A stretch of DNA of 64,000 nucleotides from Argyresthia goedartella. Its lineage: Eukaryota; Arthropoda; Insecta; Lepidoptera; Argyresthiidae. The translations under genes and the position numbers were made by a program. A model generated the notes under the pieces. The model had not been told where the DNA came from. It searched no databases and was given only the letters and a program-made list of their open reading frames with translations. The stretch is taken from the NCBI GenBank assembly GCA_949825045.1, contig OX463829.1, positions 23,592,715 to 23,656,714 of the forward strand, in the 5' to 3' direction. Positions 24,801-33,000 of this stretch are shown here, piece after piece (positions within the stretch are counted from its first letter, which is position 1; each line of letters starts with the position of its first letter).

Positions 24801-26243
24801 AGGCCCTTACTGACGACGTCCTGGTGGTTCCTCATGCCGTAGATCTTCTGTGTGAACGCATCACAGATGTCGTAGATATTGTCGACGTGCTGAGTGACTG
24901 CATTGTGCAGTGGGAGAGTCAGGGCCATGCGTTGACGGTTCCATTCGTGGCCTTGGCTGGTGAGGTCAGATTCGATTCGTTTTCAATAAGACTAACATTT
25001 ACATAAAGGTACATATATTTATTCTGGCCCCACACTAGGATACCGTGTCGTGAGAACCAGAAACAGCGACGTCACAAACATGCTATTATCCAAAACCTGA
25101 GTTTGTTTTTCTATCACCCCAGCCGGGTATCGAACCCGGGACATCACGCTCGGGAAGCACATTCGGAGGTTAAAGGTACAGTATGGAGTTTCATTTGCAG
25201 ATTATTACTTATTTTGATGTGTTTGCCGTGGTTAACTTGATAACCACGTAAAAGTGTCATCAAAGTTCTGAACCTGATCATTAGACACGAGAGTGTATCT
25301 GTCGTATAAAAACGAATTCCGTACTAAGCATGTCATCAATTGAAATTCCGCCTACTACAATTCACACTTGCCAAGGGCTGTGCAATATCGATTATCCGAT
25401 AATTAACCGTCCGTGCTTCAGAAGTAATTAGATGCCAATAAATTACTTACAGGGAGTACAGTCCCCTATAAACATGACTCTTGTTCCTCTGCCTATACTG
25501 CTCTAAGGAGTCCAAAGTAGACCGTACGGGGTACTCCCCCTCCATGGCGTAGACCTTCTGGATATGATCAGGATGATTCAGGAGGACAATGTCGCCGCCA
25601 ACCGGACTCACAAAGCGAACTACGGGACCATACTCGTCGAATAAAGTTGAGAGGTTCTTGAGGGGTTTTCTGTTGCTAAGAAGTGTCCCTGGAATAGTAT
25701 GCTGATTATAATCTATGCGTTGTCAGGTGCCTTCATGTGCTGCTTTCCTAGAACTGATACGACGCACAAGGATGCCAGCTGCATAGACTGTTATGCTATT
25801 GTTATGCAAACCGAGATGGCTTTTATAATGATTGATCTTTGTCTAACTCTTCACAAAACAATATTATCGTAAAACTCACCAATGTTGAGCCCAATGGTCA
25901 AAATACTTGCCGTGACTTGAGTTCCAATTTGAGACAAATAAAGACGAATAGTGGAAAAGTATTTCAATGATTTAGGCCCAGGGACATCATCAAATGACAG
26001 TACCACGGGCTGCTCCACCGCTGTTGGCATGACTCGGGTGGCGATTGGCAGTATCTCACTCAGGTTGGTAGACGTAGTAATGCCGACAGAATCATGGTCA
26101 TTTCTATCGAGATTTACACGACATATCTCATGAGCTTTCCCCTGTTGTGCTCTTACTTGATTTGTTGCGGAGATTCTTCGTAGACCACGCGCAACGTATG
26201 CCCTTCCGTTATGAGGGATAATATGCAAGCGATTTAGCAACAT
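3776..26243 (-). CDS. mitochondrial-clan cytochrome P450, complete, 10 exons
   Basis: Heme-thiolate monooxygenase. Ten exons join in phase to about 578 codons: 26243-25880, 25688-25451, 24956-24763, 22993-22795, 11336-11260, 11173-11070, 10564-10395, 7827-7762, 4947-4734, 3886-3776. Landmarks are an Arg-rich N-terminus with almost no acidic residues (mitochondrial targeting type), VPGPKSL, the C-helix GHEWNRQR, the I-helix LLIGVNTVTSS, the K-helix KETLR, the PERF box FVPERW, and the heme loop FGYGSRKCLGQ with Cys as axial ligand. The targeting peptide, the GPKSL start and the CDxTWLYH segment point to the mitochondrial clan. Lepidopteran CYP333/CYP339-like families are candidates; a Halloween-type P450 is not excluded. 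The I-helix has Asn where an acidic residue is usual. Electrons would come from adrenodoxin in the mitochondrial matrix. The long introns hold many transposons. Confidence 0.9.
4130..4475 (+). mobile_element. MITE family A, copy 1
   Basis: Inverted ends read gtttatctacacacgtatca and its counterpart atgtgtgtagataaac. Inside are two tandem copies of a GC-rich segment beginning ttcgaacgccgacgcccgcc. Related copies lie at 6,142, 23,639 and 61,887. A second inverted segment (taattaggcattaaaactc, with ctcgagag near 4,605) extends beyond the right end, so the full element may reach about 4,615. Confidence 0.75.
4734..4947 (-). CDS. P450 exon 9 (PERF and heme loop)
   Basis: Acceptor tttgttccag, donor ATGAAG|GTGTGT. 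Encodes IPRGTLIIMSTQD, FVPERWL and IPFGYGSRKCLGQNIAE. The Cys is the heme thiolate ligand. Confidence 0.95.
4948..6141. other. P450 intron 8, no gene seen
   Basis: AT-rich intronic DNA between exon 9 and MITE copy 2. No coding segment, structured RNA or clear repeat was found. Confidence 0.5.
6142..6363 (+). mobile_element. MITE family A, copy 2 (internally deleted)
   Basis: Same termini as the copy at 4,130 (tttatctacgcacgtatc left, gtgtgtagataaac right). The GC-rich internal tandem segment is missing. Confidence 0.7.
6364..7761. other. P450 intron 8, dispersed repeat remnants
   Basis: No exon found. Positions 6,965-7,010 and 7,480-7,680 share a repeat with 55,840-55,950 (segments such as ggctcagtg and tcggatgacacgttaa), probably the body of an old SINE in both orientations. 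Confidence 0.45.
7762..7827 (-). CDS. P450 exon 8 (66-nt micro-exon)
   Basis: Acceptor atctttacag, donor GTACAA|GTAAGT. Encodes LVPPIPLLTRILPKNITL and DKY, the segment between the K-helix and the next exon's IPRGT. Both phases match the neighbouring exons. Confidence 0.88.
8640..8885 (+). mobile_element. non-LTR retrotransposon 3' UTR remnant
   Basis: Contains gctggaagaaatctcttgtt, then ttagagataagcttgcc and a terminal gtgcaataaa. The same block recurs at 10,200-10,300 and 23,570-23,620, and the last of these follows reverse transcriptase C-terminal codons. Confidence 0.6.
9257..9531 (+). mobile_element. tRNA-derived SINE, family 1, full copy
   Basis: The tRNA-like head (9,258-9,331) has an A-box-like ggccgagtcgg and a B box GGTTCGAGTCC at 9,310-9,320. 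An unrelated body follows (gatgagaacggatgtttgta to gtgtgtaaatagtgtccaag) and an (ATT)n tail. Other copies lie at 16,757-22,437 (interrupted) and 57,220-57,397. Confidence 0.85.
10075..10310 (+). mobile_element. non-LTR retrotransposon 3' UTR remnant
   Basis: A second copy of the block with gctggaagaaagctcttgtt and a terminal gtgcaataaataaa. It abuts P450 exon 7 on its 3' side. Confidence 0.6.
10395..10564 (-). CDS. P450 exon 7 (K-helix)
   Basis: Acceptor gtcatcccag, donor TTGAG|GTTTGC. Encodes VTSSMAFLMYFLAKHQKA and ends PYLQACIKETLR, with the invariant ExxR pair. The split Arg codon is completed by exon 8. Confidence 0.9.
11070..11173 (-). CDS. P450 exon 6 (I-helix)
   Basis: Acceptor ctttacag, donor ACACT|GTAAGA. 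Encodes SSLINSMLMSDEKMSPED and ITTVLMDMLLIGVNT, the first half of the oxygen-binding I-helix. The usual AG-x-D/E-T core reads G-V-N-T here. Confidence 0.9.
11260..11336 (-). CDS. P450 exon 5
   Basis: Acceptor ctttatttcag. Encodes LIGKHVIDCEQKLNFTDP and HEKVLQQ. Two exits keep the total frame. One is a GC donor after CAACAAG (11,260) joined to 11,173. The other is a GT donor at 11,255 (exon end 11,256) joined to an AG that starts exon 6 at 11,166. The choice changes only two or three residues at the junction. Confidence 0.75.
11840..12120 (+). repeat. dispersed repeat with gatatccggaatccatcttg ends
   Basis: The 20-base block gatatccggaatccatcttg occurs at both ends as a direct repeat. The centre (cctccgacttccgccg, ctaagatggcggcgcg) matches, in inverse orientation, the sequence that flanks the SINE at 16,690-16,756 and 22,438-22,560. 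This gives an uninterrupted reference for that site. Confidence 0.6.
12121..12759. other. P450 intron 4, no gene seen
   Basis: AT-rich DNA with a T-rich tract at about 12,291. It may include the decayed 3' end of the DIRS-like element, but I could not align a recombinase domain. Confidence 0.4.
12760..15870 (-). pseudogene. DIRS-like retroelement pol remnant
   Basis: Read on the minus strand, disconnected frames follow the order of a DIRS-type pol. From high to low coordinate: RRQQQTLPDPDKGAH; a pre-RT stretch ending in GRL; RT start LLRGIRMPFVMKPPL; RT core MVKVDLSQLF and LPFGLSSAPRTFTSV; a degraded YLDD-like VVYLDEFCW; connection EFLGVTWDN; RNase H WHVNLRELFAVNAA; and GRFNCEVDALSRGK. Several frameshifts and stops separate these blocks, so it is dead. 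A MITE (14,633-15,437) splits it just before the RT. No tyrosine recombinase was recognised. Another RT order with a similar RNase H is possible. Confidence 0.7.
14633..15437. mobile_element. non-autonomous mariner-like element
   Basis: Ends are TACCTAGTCGGTCCATAAG and an inverted match, flanked on both sides by TA. The inner part of the inverted repeat (ATAAGTTCTGTCACA) equals that of the DD37D mariner copies at 617 and 53,311, so the same transposase may have moved it. 805 bp, AT-rich, no transposase. It interrupts the DIRS-like pol. Confidence 0.85.
15776..16146 (+). repeat. dispersed repeat ending gagtccgactcgcacttggc
   Basis: Carries gggaccctattactaag, tctcatgaaccgtgatag, ttaagggggctccca and a terminal gagtccgactcgcacttggc. 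Related copies lie at 38,705-39,252 and, on the other strand, 52,650-53,172. Confidence 0.75.
17695..21358 (-). pseudogene. pogo-like transposase with C-terminal PHD finger, interrupted
   Basis: Order on the minus strand: a psq-type helix-turn-helix (AADSYNIPRRTLRDYVKSG); a CENPB-type DNA-binding domain (GRDWLKLFLKRNR); the first catalytic Asp in LYNMDEKG; GCANATGIPIPPMIIFKG; then the second Asp in LIFDGAKCHLD after a 1.19-kb insertion; and LPSNTTHELQPLDKACYKPF, the classic pogo signature. The tail is Ser/acidic, then Lys-rich, and ends in a PHD-type zinc finger (WYCYACYENRIADMRPCAYC, then WYHEECVGL). Breaks: the insertion at 19,324-20,513, a frame change near 19,100 and another near 18,165. 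Confidence 0.88.
19324..20513. mobile_element. TTA-duplicating Harbinger-like element
   Basis: Inverted ends TGCCCGGTTCCTATATTT sit between TAA repeats at 19,321-19,323 and 20,514-20,516 (TTA on the transposase strand). Excision restores the pogo DDE frame exactly across NSLLIFDG. The 1,190-bp interior has a short open frame near 19,643 (MTSSSESDREVFEI, acidic), but I see no DDE nuclease domain, so it is probably a deleted, non-autonomous PIF/Harbinger-type copy. Confidence 0.85.
22795..22993 (-). CDS. P450 exon 4
   Basis: Acceptor aatttacag, donor GATAA|GTATGT. Encodes GLVTLSKKFTMLESVG, then CDTTWLYHCLEHATEAI and LWKLFDTPAWLNLVKYCD, the F-G region of the fold. It is followed by the 11.5-kb intron that contains the transposon stack. 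Confidence 0.9.
23089..23633 (+). mobile_element. non-LTR retrotransposon 3' end
   Basis: Reads ctccattttgcgtgacag, then decayed RT C-terminal codons (LWNHSLPG, then PTLNIFKSRVKKHYLSL) and a 3' UTR with gctggaagagatctcttatt. The pattern LNxFKxRVKKH is usual at the end of jockey/R1-type ORF2. 5'-truncated. Confidence 0.7.
23639..23969 (+). mobile_element. MITE family A, copy 3
   Basis: Same inverted ends as at 4,130 with one GC-rich internal segment (ttcgaacgccgacgcccgct). The outer ctcgag-containing inverted segment continues to about 24,110. Confidence 0.75.
24141..24300 (-). mobile_element. tRNA-derived SINE, family 3
   Basis: On the minus strand a B-box-like gggttcgaatccc precedes a body with gtaccaatgagat and the conserved end ctaacggtgatg. 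Related copies: 44,405-44,545 and 55,950-56,150. Confidence 0.65.
24763..24956 (-). CDS. P450 exon 3 (C-helix)
   Basis: Acceptor cctcaccag, donor GTTG|GTAAAT. Encodes LQGHEWNRQRMALTLPLH through HKWAFDCVG. The WxxxR of the C-helix, which contacts a heme propionate, is present. Confidence 0.9.
25015..25165 (-). mobile_element. tRNA-derived SINE, family 2 (partial)
   Basis: Contains ctggccccacactaggatac, cagaaacagcgacgtcaca and the B-box complement tatcgaacccggga. The same arrangement lies at 50,397-50,612. Confidence 0.7.
25451..25688 (-). CDS. P450 exon 2
   Basis: Acceptor ctattccag, donor CCCT|GTAAGT. Encodes LFDEYGPVVRFVSPVGGD and HPDHIQKVYAMEGEYPVR, the helix A/beta-1 region typical of mitochondrial P450s (YGPxVR, EGxxPxR). 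Confidence 0.9.
25880..26243 (-). CDS. P450 exon 1 (targeting peptide, proline-rich start)
   Basis: Starts MLLNRLHIIPHNGRAYVA and continues to VPGPKSLKYFSTIRLYL. The donor is ATTG|GTGAGT. The first 35 residues contain Arg and Lys but no Asp or Glu, as in a matrix-targeting peptide. Leaves 1 nt in the split codon. Confidence 0.85.
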
Positions 26244-26840
26244 AGTCGGTAAACAGTTTCACAGGAAAAATGTCGTTCGCGATTGTTGTTTTGTGACGCT
26301 ATTGAATATTTCTGTTTTTCCCAAGAAAAAATCGAAATTCAAAATTTTCGAAATGACGCGCCATTTAAAAAAATTGATAGCAAAAAAATCCGGAAGTAGT
26401 CCTACTACGAACACCGAATTTCGATGTAATTTGGTAGAATGGTGGTGGTTTTACTAGCAACTCTGAATGTTTTTTTTATTGTTCATTGTGATGTACCTTG
26501 CTTATCCCTGAAAATTATTGAATCGATCGATTGTAGTCATTCGTGACATAAAAGCACGGCGATAAATCCATGACATTGTTTTTGTATCAGCTCATCTGCG
26601 ACAAAGGTTGATTTTTTAGTCACCACTAGCACTGGAAATTATTATAAATAAAATTACACTCCTGCAATTTTCATATCATTGAATATGATTGATTATGAGT
26701 AAAATAGATAGGTACATCTCTACTTTGATTGATGGCGGATCGTAATTTTGGTGAATAGATGGCGGGAGTGAACTCGTGTGATATAATAATTGTGTTTAGT
26801 TTTTAAAATTATATGTAGTGAAATAAATTTAATAATAACA
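26244..26840. promoter_or_regulatory. shared intergenic region between divergent P450 and NAA50
   Basis: Only about 597 bp separate the two start codons, which diverge. Both promoters must lie here. No TATA box is convincing. Two gatggcgg motifs near the NAA50 side (about 26,732 and 26,758) resemble housekeeping-type elements. Confidence 0.6.
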
Positions 26841-26848
26841 ATGACTAG
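26841..26848 (+). CDS. NAA50: NAA50 exon 1 (8 coding bases)
   Basis: ATGACTAG|GTGAGC gives Met-Thr and two bases of Arg. Joined to exon 2 it yields MTRAKIELGD, as in other animals. Confidence 0.85.
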
Positions 26849-28664
26849 GTGAGCATTCCGCACAAAATAGTTACTAAAATTTTAATGTTGGGGTTATGCC
26901 AACTTTGTCAAGGTGATGAACGGAATCGAGGGGCCTATTCGCGATGATTGTCTTTAAAACACACATTTCTCCTTTTCAGAGCCAAAATAGAGCTAGGCGA
27001 CGTGACCCAGCATAATATAAAGCAGCTTAAGAAGCTGAATACAGTTGTATTCCCGGTATCTTACAACGACAAATTCTACAAAGATGTATTAGAGGTTGGC
27101 GAACTGGCGAAACTAGCATATTACAATGATATCGTGGTTGGAGCTGTCTGCTGTAGGATAGATATAGTGGAGAACGCGCGGAGACTGTACATAATGACTC
27201 TAGGATGTTTATATCCCTACCGAAGACTTGGTATAGGAACACTGATGCTGCAACATGTGCTCAAGTTTGTGGAACAGGATGGCAACATCGACAGCGTTTT
27301 CTTGTGAGTATGGACCCCTACTGATCTTCAATAGATGGCATTATCCTTCAGCCAGGTTAGATAACCGCAGAGTTGGAGGATAATGAAAGCAATGAGTTTT
27401 GTATGACAATTGATCTATGAGAAATAACTATCAGTAAAAAGTGAACCCCTGCTTACTTTACTTGGTGTCTCAAAGTGCCCTGTGTCTTTGAAAATCATCA
27501 TCAGATCAGTAAAATTATGCATAATAGCTATAAGCTAAACAGATCATGGACCTAAAAAAAACATTGGGCCAGGATTTGGTTCTGGGACCTTTCTCCTTTA
27601 TTCCACCTGAGTTACTAAGGAAAATCCCTAATAGAAGATGCATTGCTGTTTTTAACTTGATAAATTAGTCTTATCACAACACAGACAGTGCCTTCCTATT
27701 GAAACATTGAAATAAATTTGTATGATTCTTGGGTGATATATTCACAATAGAGAACCATAGCTCGATTCTTTATCCCTGACAGGTATATCAAATCGGAATT
27801 TGATTGCAATTTTTAATTGACAACTGTTAAACTAAGTAAATTGCTTAAGTTCATTCAAATCCTTCAGAAAATGTGCTCTGAGGGGCTCTACCATCCTTCA
27901 AAATGTCATGAATTAAGGGCTCATGGGAAATGCATAGCATTAGCATATTGTTTGCTCCGAAGGGGGTACAATCCCATATTTCGCAGTCAGTCTCCAAACA
28001 AAATAGGTGCCTCCGACATGCCAAATACGGCATTTTGTGCCCTTGAAAATGATCAATATGCTATCTCTGTGCGTTTTCCATAAAAGAATAGGGCCCCTGA
28101 TCACCCCCCTGTGTTGCAGTGGGCATCCCCCCTCATCGTCATCTTGTCTCACTTTCATGAAGTTCCCCATTTTTTCATGCCGTTTTTATAAACACCTACC
28201 TAGAAACAATGGCCACATTACCTAATAAAATGTCATCATCATAACAAATTTGTCACTTTAATATTGAAGCAATTAAATAATTTAACTATGATGTTGAGGT
28301 AAAAGGCAATGAAACATAAAAAAATACTTATTACAATGGTGTAAGAGTAGGAGTAGGAGAAGAGTTATCATAGTGATTGTAAATCAGCAGTCAGAAGAAC
28401 TGTATCCTAATAAAGAATACATACTTTAAACCTTTCAGACATGTTCAAGTAAACAATGAGAGTGCAATAGATTTTTACAAGAAGTTTGGTTTTGAAGTTA
28501 TTGCAACACGAGAACACTACTACAAGAGGATAGAGCCAGCGGACGCACATGTACTTCACAAGACCATCAGAGAACCATCATGCGCTGCAGCCGTCGCAGC
28601 GGCAGCCATTGCCCCAATAGTCAACGGAACTGTGCCACATGAAAAGACAAATGGACACGACTGA
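26841..28664 (+). CDS. NAA50: N-alpha-acetyltransferase 50 (san), 3 exons
   Basis: GNAT-fold acetyltransferase that acetylates the N-terminal Met of nascent proteins as part of, or beside, NatA; in flies it is separation anxiety (san), needed for sister-chromatid cohesion. Exons 26841-26848, 26980-27303 and 28439-28664 join in phase to 185 aa. The protein starts MTRAKIELGDVTQHNIKQL and contains FPVSYNDKFYKDVL, then RLYIMTLGCL and YRRLGIGTLML (the acetyl-CoA pyrophosphate-binding RxxGxG), then ESAIDFYKKFGF and YYKRIEPADAHVLHKT. These blocks match animal NAA50 almost residue for residue. The Ala-rich tail differs from the vertebrate tail. The first exon holds only eight coding bases, so a naive scan would miss the start. 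Confidence 0.97.
26980..27303 (+). CDS. NAA50: NAA50 exon 2 (acetyl-CoA binding core)
   Basis: Acceptor tctccttttcag, donor TTCTT|GTGAGT. Carries the substrate-binding FPVSYNDKFY and the acetyl-CoA motif RRLGIG. Confidence 0.95.
28439..28664 (+). CDS. NAA50: NAA50 exon 3 (C-terminus)
   Basis: Acceptor aacctttcag. Encodes HVQVNNESAIDFYKKFGF through YKRIEPADAHVLHK, a run of Ala, then TNGHD and TGA. Confidence 0.95.
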
Positions 28665-29344
28665 AGCTTCATTGTCAACCCCACATACTTGTACAAAGCC
28701 TCATCTCTATTGGAATAAGCAGGTTTTAAAATTCATTTGTATAAAATAACATAATCACTTGCTATAGTTCAAACATTCATTTTAATTTTGCTGTTTGGCC
28801 AGTTACATAGTCTCAAACTTGTTATCAATTTCAATTCAACCACAGAGGTTCTTTGCGGTTATAGATATGGTTACATTCATATACCTAATATGTGTTGTAC
28901 TTCTGCTTTATCTATCAGTAATAGAAGATATTAAAATACAAGGGAGTGGTTGTAAATAATGACTAAAATAATATCAGGTTTTACTTGAATTATATTGGAC
29001 ATTCTTTTTTAGGCCTTGTGTAAAGGATTTCTACAGAATGTGACTGTTAATTACACTATGAGCTTGGACGCATTATCTGACGTTAATATTCAACTCCCTA
29101 ATTCTCAATCCAACATTGGAAAATCACACATTAACAGGTACATGTTAATGAATCCACTTTCCATAATGAATCTATTTGCTTATATAGTGTCTGCGACTTG
29201 TTATACAGGTGAATGGTTATTCCATACATATATTTTGAGGGATTAAAGTAGAACCCATTTACAGCAAATTTAATCCCTTAATACCACATGGGCGTTGAGT
29301 AATGTCGAATTTTTGCTTTTATCATTATTTAAAAAAAAAAAAAA
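28665..29344. other. NAA50 3' flank, probable 3' UTR
   Basis: AT-rich DNA downstream of the stop. No other coding segment. No single polyadenylation signal can be chosen with confidence. Confidence 0.4.
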
Positions 29345-30250
29345 CGAAAAAACTAAATTACTTTGGGTAATTCTTTGGCTGTCATTTGTTAGCTAATACA
29401 TCAATGATTGTGTGGAATAGCTTCAAATGAAAAACTCTTAGTTTTAATGGGCTAGTATTTAATTGCACATCAAAAATACTGATTTGCACAGCAAAAAAGG
29501 ATGAGCAAAAACACTTTGTTTTAAATATTTTATCTGTACTCAAGTTTATGTTTTAAGTATTTTTTGTTGTTCTTGCATGTTCAACCTAACACAAAGTATA
29601 AAGGGAGTGAGCGAAGAGAAGCTACCGAAGCATTTTGCCCTGATGTTTTCTGTGCCAACCAGTATTTTTGATGTGCAGTTTAATATTTCCCGTTTTAATG
29701 CAGAGCCCATCAACTCAGGTGATGAGAAAACTTAAACTAATTTTAAATTTTATAAAAGAAAATTTTGTCAGAAAAATTTGTAACTGAGCGTAACAAACTG
29801 GTTTAAAAACTTAGTTGTTTTGTGGTTAAATGTTTACACTGACTTAATAACAAAAAAATGCAATAATTACAAAGTAAGAACAAGAGTCACTTCTGAATGC
29901 ACTCAGACCCATCCTTGGTGCATCTAGTGAGATCTGGGAGAACATTTAAAATTTGATATTTTATTGCATGGCAAAATCTTGGTAGCGACTGGGAGAAAAA
30001 AATATTGCATGTTCCTTAGATACTCTCCACCTACTTTACAATTATTGCAATAACTTTGTTTGTTTAGTATAAACATTTTACCAAGTTAGATAGCTGATAA
30101 AACAAGGAAGTGGTCAATGTTAGAACATTGACAAATTTTCTCATCCAGGCTTACTGCGTTTTTCAATTTAAGCTATTCCACAGAATCATCGATGTATTAT
30201 TAGCTAACAAACAATTGTTAAAGAGTTACCCAAAATAATTTGTTTTTTCG
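29345..30250. repeat. large fold-back element
   Basis: Left arm from cgaaaaaactaaattacttt through ttgttagctaatacatcaat to tggaatagctt. The right arm is its inverted, slightly diverged copy ending gttttttcg at 30,250. Arms of about 80 bp enclose some 740 bp, including the MITE at 29,465. Confidence 0.75.
29465..29677. mobile_element. MITE family B, copy 1, nested
   Basis: Ends read gcacatcaaaaatactga and inverted agtatttttgatgtgc. Inside is the gggagtgagcgaag segment. A second copy lies at 56,166-56,403, and part of the interior recurs at 30,265-30,420. Confidence 0.75.
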
Positions 30251-30905
30251 TAATAAACTTTTAGGGGGTGAGCGAAGTGAAGGCCCCTTTATCCTTCGTG
30301 TTAAGTTTAACATGTACGAACAACATCAAATACAAACAATTATAAATAAAATACAACAGTAAAAGATAAACTTAAGTACCCATAAAATATTTAAAACATA
30401 AAAAGTGTTAATTAAGACAAGTTTTCGAAAAAATTATGTTAAAACCGAAATTACTCGAAACCCATAAATTTACGGATAAGGTATTAATATATCCACTGAG
30501 CTGTGGGGCCATCAATAGATAATTAATTTTCATAGGTTTTGAACTTTATTACCAAGGAATAAGGTTCCAAAATGGTTGTGGGCCATTTTTTGGTCTACCC
30601 ACAGACGATTGGATATGGTTAAATTTGCTGGAAATGTGCTATTCTTTAACCCCTCACAATATATGTATCGAATAACTAACTACCCTATAGATAAGACTAT
30701 TGAGTGAAATCATAGTTGTGCTGATTAATGGAGCTTCCGCTGCATACCCTAGGGTTAAATTGATTTTTCTTTCAATTTACAACTAAGTAATAAAGAACAA
30801 TGTTCATTATGGGCCCAAGCGTAACACTTTCTAACCCAGCTGAAAATGAGTAACTGATTAATCTCAACAAGACGGAAAAACTCTAATTAATTGAATTAAA
30901 ATTTA

Positions 30906-31705
30906 CAGCCATTTCGAAAATTCAGTATCTTGATATGTTTGTCAATTTAAAAAGTTGTACAGTCAAAGGAAAAATAAATAAAGCTATGTTGTTTCAAAAG
31001 TCAAGGCCTTCCATATAACATGTATTTTCCCTGATGGGGTGGCAGAGGCACAGTATGTGCATGTCACAATAACCTGAGTTTTCTCAGATGGGGTGGCAGA
31101 GGTAACTTCACATAATATTACCTTCCTACCTTTGTACAACTGTCACTGATTTTGGCAGCTGTCACCGTTTTTCAAAGCTTTATATACAAGGTGACATTTA
31201 ATTAGCTGACCTTATTTTGGGGAATGATAGAACCGATTATTATGAACAATTTTCCCCAAGAAACATATGGTCGTAAACGAAATAAATTTTTGGGTCTCCC
31301 ATAGCAACTTGTAATCAGCTGATCGGGTCAATGTACTGAGGGACGAAACATATTTTTCATTTGCGACCATATGTTTCTTTGGGACAGTTGTTCATAATGA
31401 TCGCTATCGATCCCCAAAATACGGTCATCTAATTAAATGTCACCTTGTATTTTTCCTTTTCCTAATTGTTGTATGTCCGGGCCTTTTGTTATAGACAGAT
31501 CTCAACTTAAAGGAAGATTCACCGATAACTGTACAACGTGATCCTCTTCGTGTCATCTTCAATACGTGATATTGGCGGAATTACTGTAGGGGTCCACAGT
31601 ACAAGCCATCAAACCAAAAAAATAATTGTATTATTTTTCCTTTGACTGTACAACTTTTTAAATTGACAAATAAGTCATCAAGATACTGGATTTACGAAAT
31701 GGCTG
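30906..31705. repeat. fold-back element with nested palindrome
   Basis: Arms of about 70 bp: the left begins cagccatttcgaaaattcag and includes aaaaagttgtacagtcaaag; the right is its inverted copy. The interior holds two gatggggtggcagagg blocks and the second fold-back at 31,186. No coding sequence. Confidence 0.75.
31186..31448. mobile_element. fold-back MITE inside the 30,906 element
   Basis: Ends acaaggtgacatttaatt and inverted aattaaatgtcaccttgt, with arms of about 100 bp that continue through gaaacatatggtcg. Such length would form a long hairpin if transcribed. Confidence 0.8.
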
Positions 31706-33000
31706 GAATCTGTCATACAATAAAATGCTACCTTACAATAAAATGTTGAGATAAATGAGACACTGGATCCATGGCCCATACAAAGTTGCTCATTGTTCCT
31801 TGATTCTGAAATGTTTGTTGTTGGGTTTATTATTTACCCGACTGCAGTGAAGCGGAAACGAGGAGGGATATGTTATGCCTTACCATTAATATGGTAATGC
31901 ATGACAAGTGACACTAAATGCCAAGTGTACATGTACACTTGTCATTTAACCAACTGCGGAATATTTGTCGTTTATGTATGTAAAGAGACAGATGCTCATT
32001 ACGTATTTAGAGATTTTGTGTGCGTGCTGCGGGTACTCAGCATACACAAACACATGCCTCTAAATCACATTTTCTCAAACATGCAATGAAGTATCTTCAT
32101 TACGTGCGTTATTTATAACAGGCTTGGAAGTATCACGTTTCGGGCCGCACATCTCGAGAGAACTGTAAAGGAATTTCATACAAAATTGTAGGCCTAGGCC
32201 GGGAGGTATTTATTATTATTATTGTATGCTCAAAGCAAAAGACATCAACGGGCGCACGGAACTTACGATTATTAATATTTTTAAACATGAATTTGTTTTT
32301 TGAGTGGTGTATTTTTTATTTCATTGCATATGTTTCGAGAAAAGCACTATACAGGCCTCTGGCCGTGAAAAGGGCTTCATATCACTATCCGTGTCTAAAC
32401 CTGCTCAGCCGGCAAGCCCTTCTTTCCCGGGTCTGCAGTAATGTACTAAGATTTCGCTCATTAGGAATTAAATATGTTTCTTGTCCTGTCCATCAAACTG
32501 TGTAGGAAAGATTGACGAATTGATGTACAATAGATTTCCTATTTTCTATGCAAGTGTGATTGTGATGTGATGAATTTGTTTTAACCTTATTTTTTTAACC
32601 ACTCTGATCATGATCTTATTTTGTGTAACACCGTAATTGGCTCTAGAAATTCTATTAACAACGTATTAACATGCTAAAGTTTTACCAGTGTACCTTATTA
32701 TTGTTGTGAGTTATGGCGTTTGTTTTCGTATGACCAACAGCCGACCCTTTCGATTATGTATTTTAATGTAAATTATAATATGTACAGTCAACATCATTAT
32801 ATATTTCTGGTAGTTTATGATGTGTAGACATTGAACTACTGTTACTAGCGTATGGAACCGATGACGTCGCGAACCGTTTTAGTCCCTCGCCATGCTGAAG
32901 TTGGGACTAAACAACAATTAAAAAATGCCGGCTTGTATGTTAGGAACTACTAAAAATCAATCAATTACGAAGAAGAAATATAGTGGGAAGTGACGTATCA
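31706..33000. other. intergenic, no gene seen
   Basis: Low-complexity AT-rich DNA. AATAAA-like signals near 31,720-31,745 could serve a long NAA50 3' UTR, which is inference only. No exon or RNA gene recognised. Confidence 0.4.
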
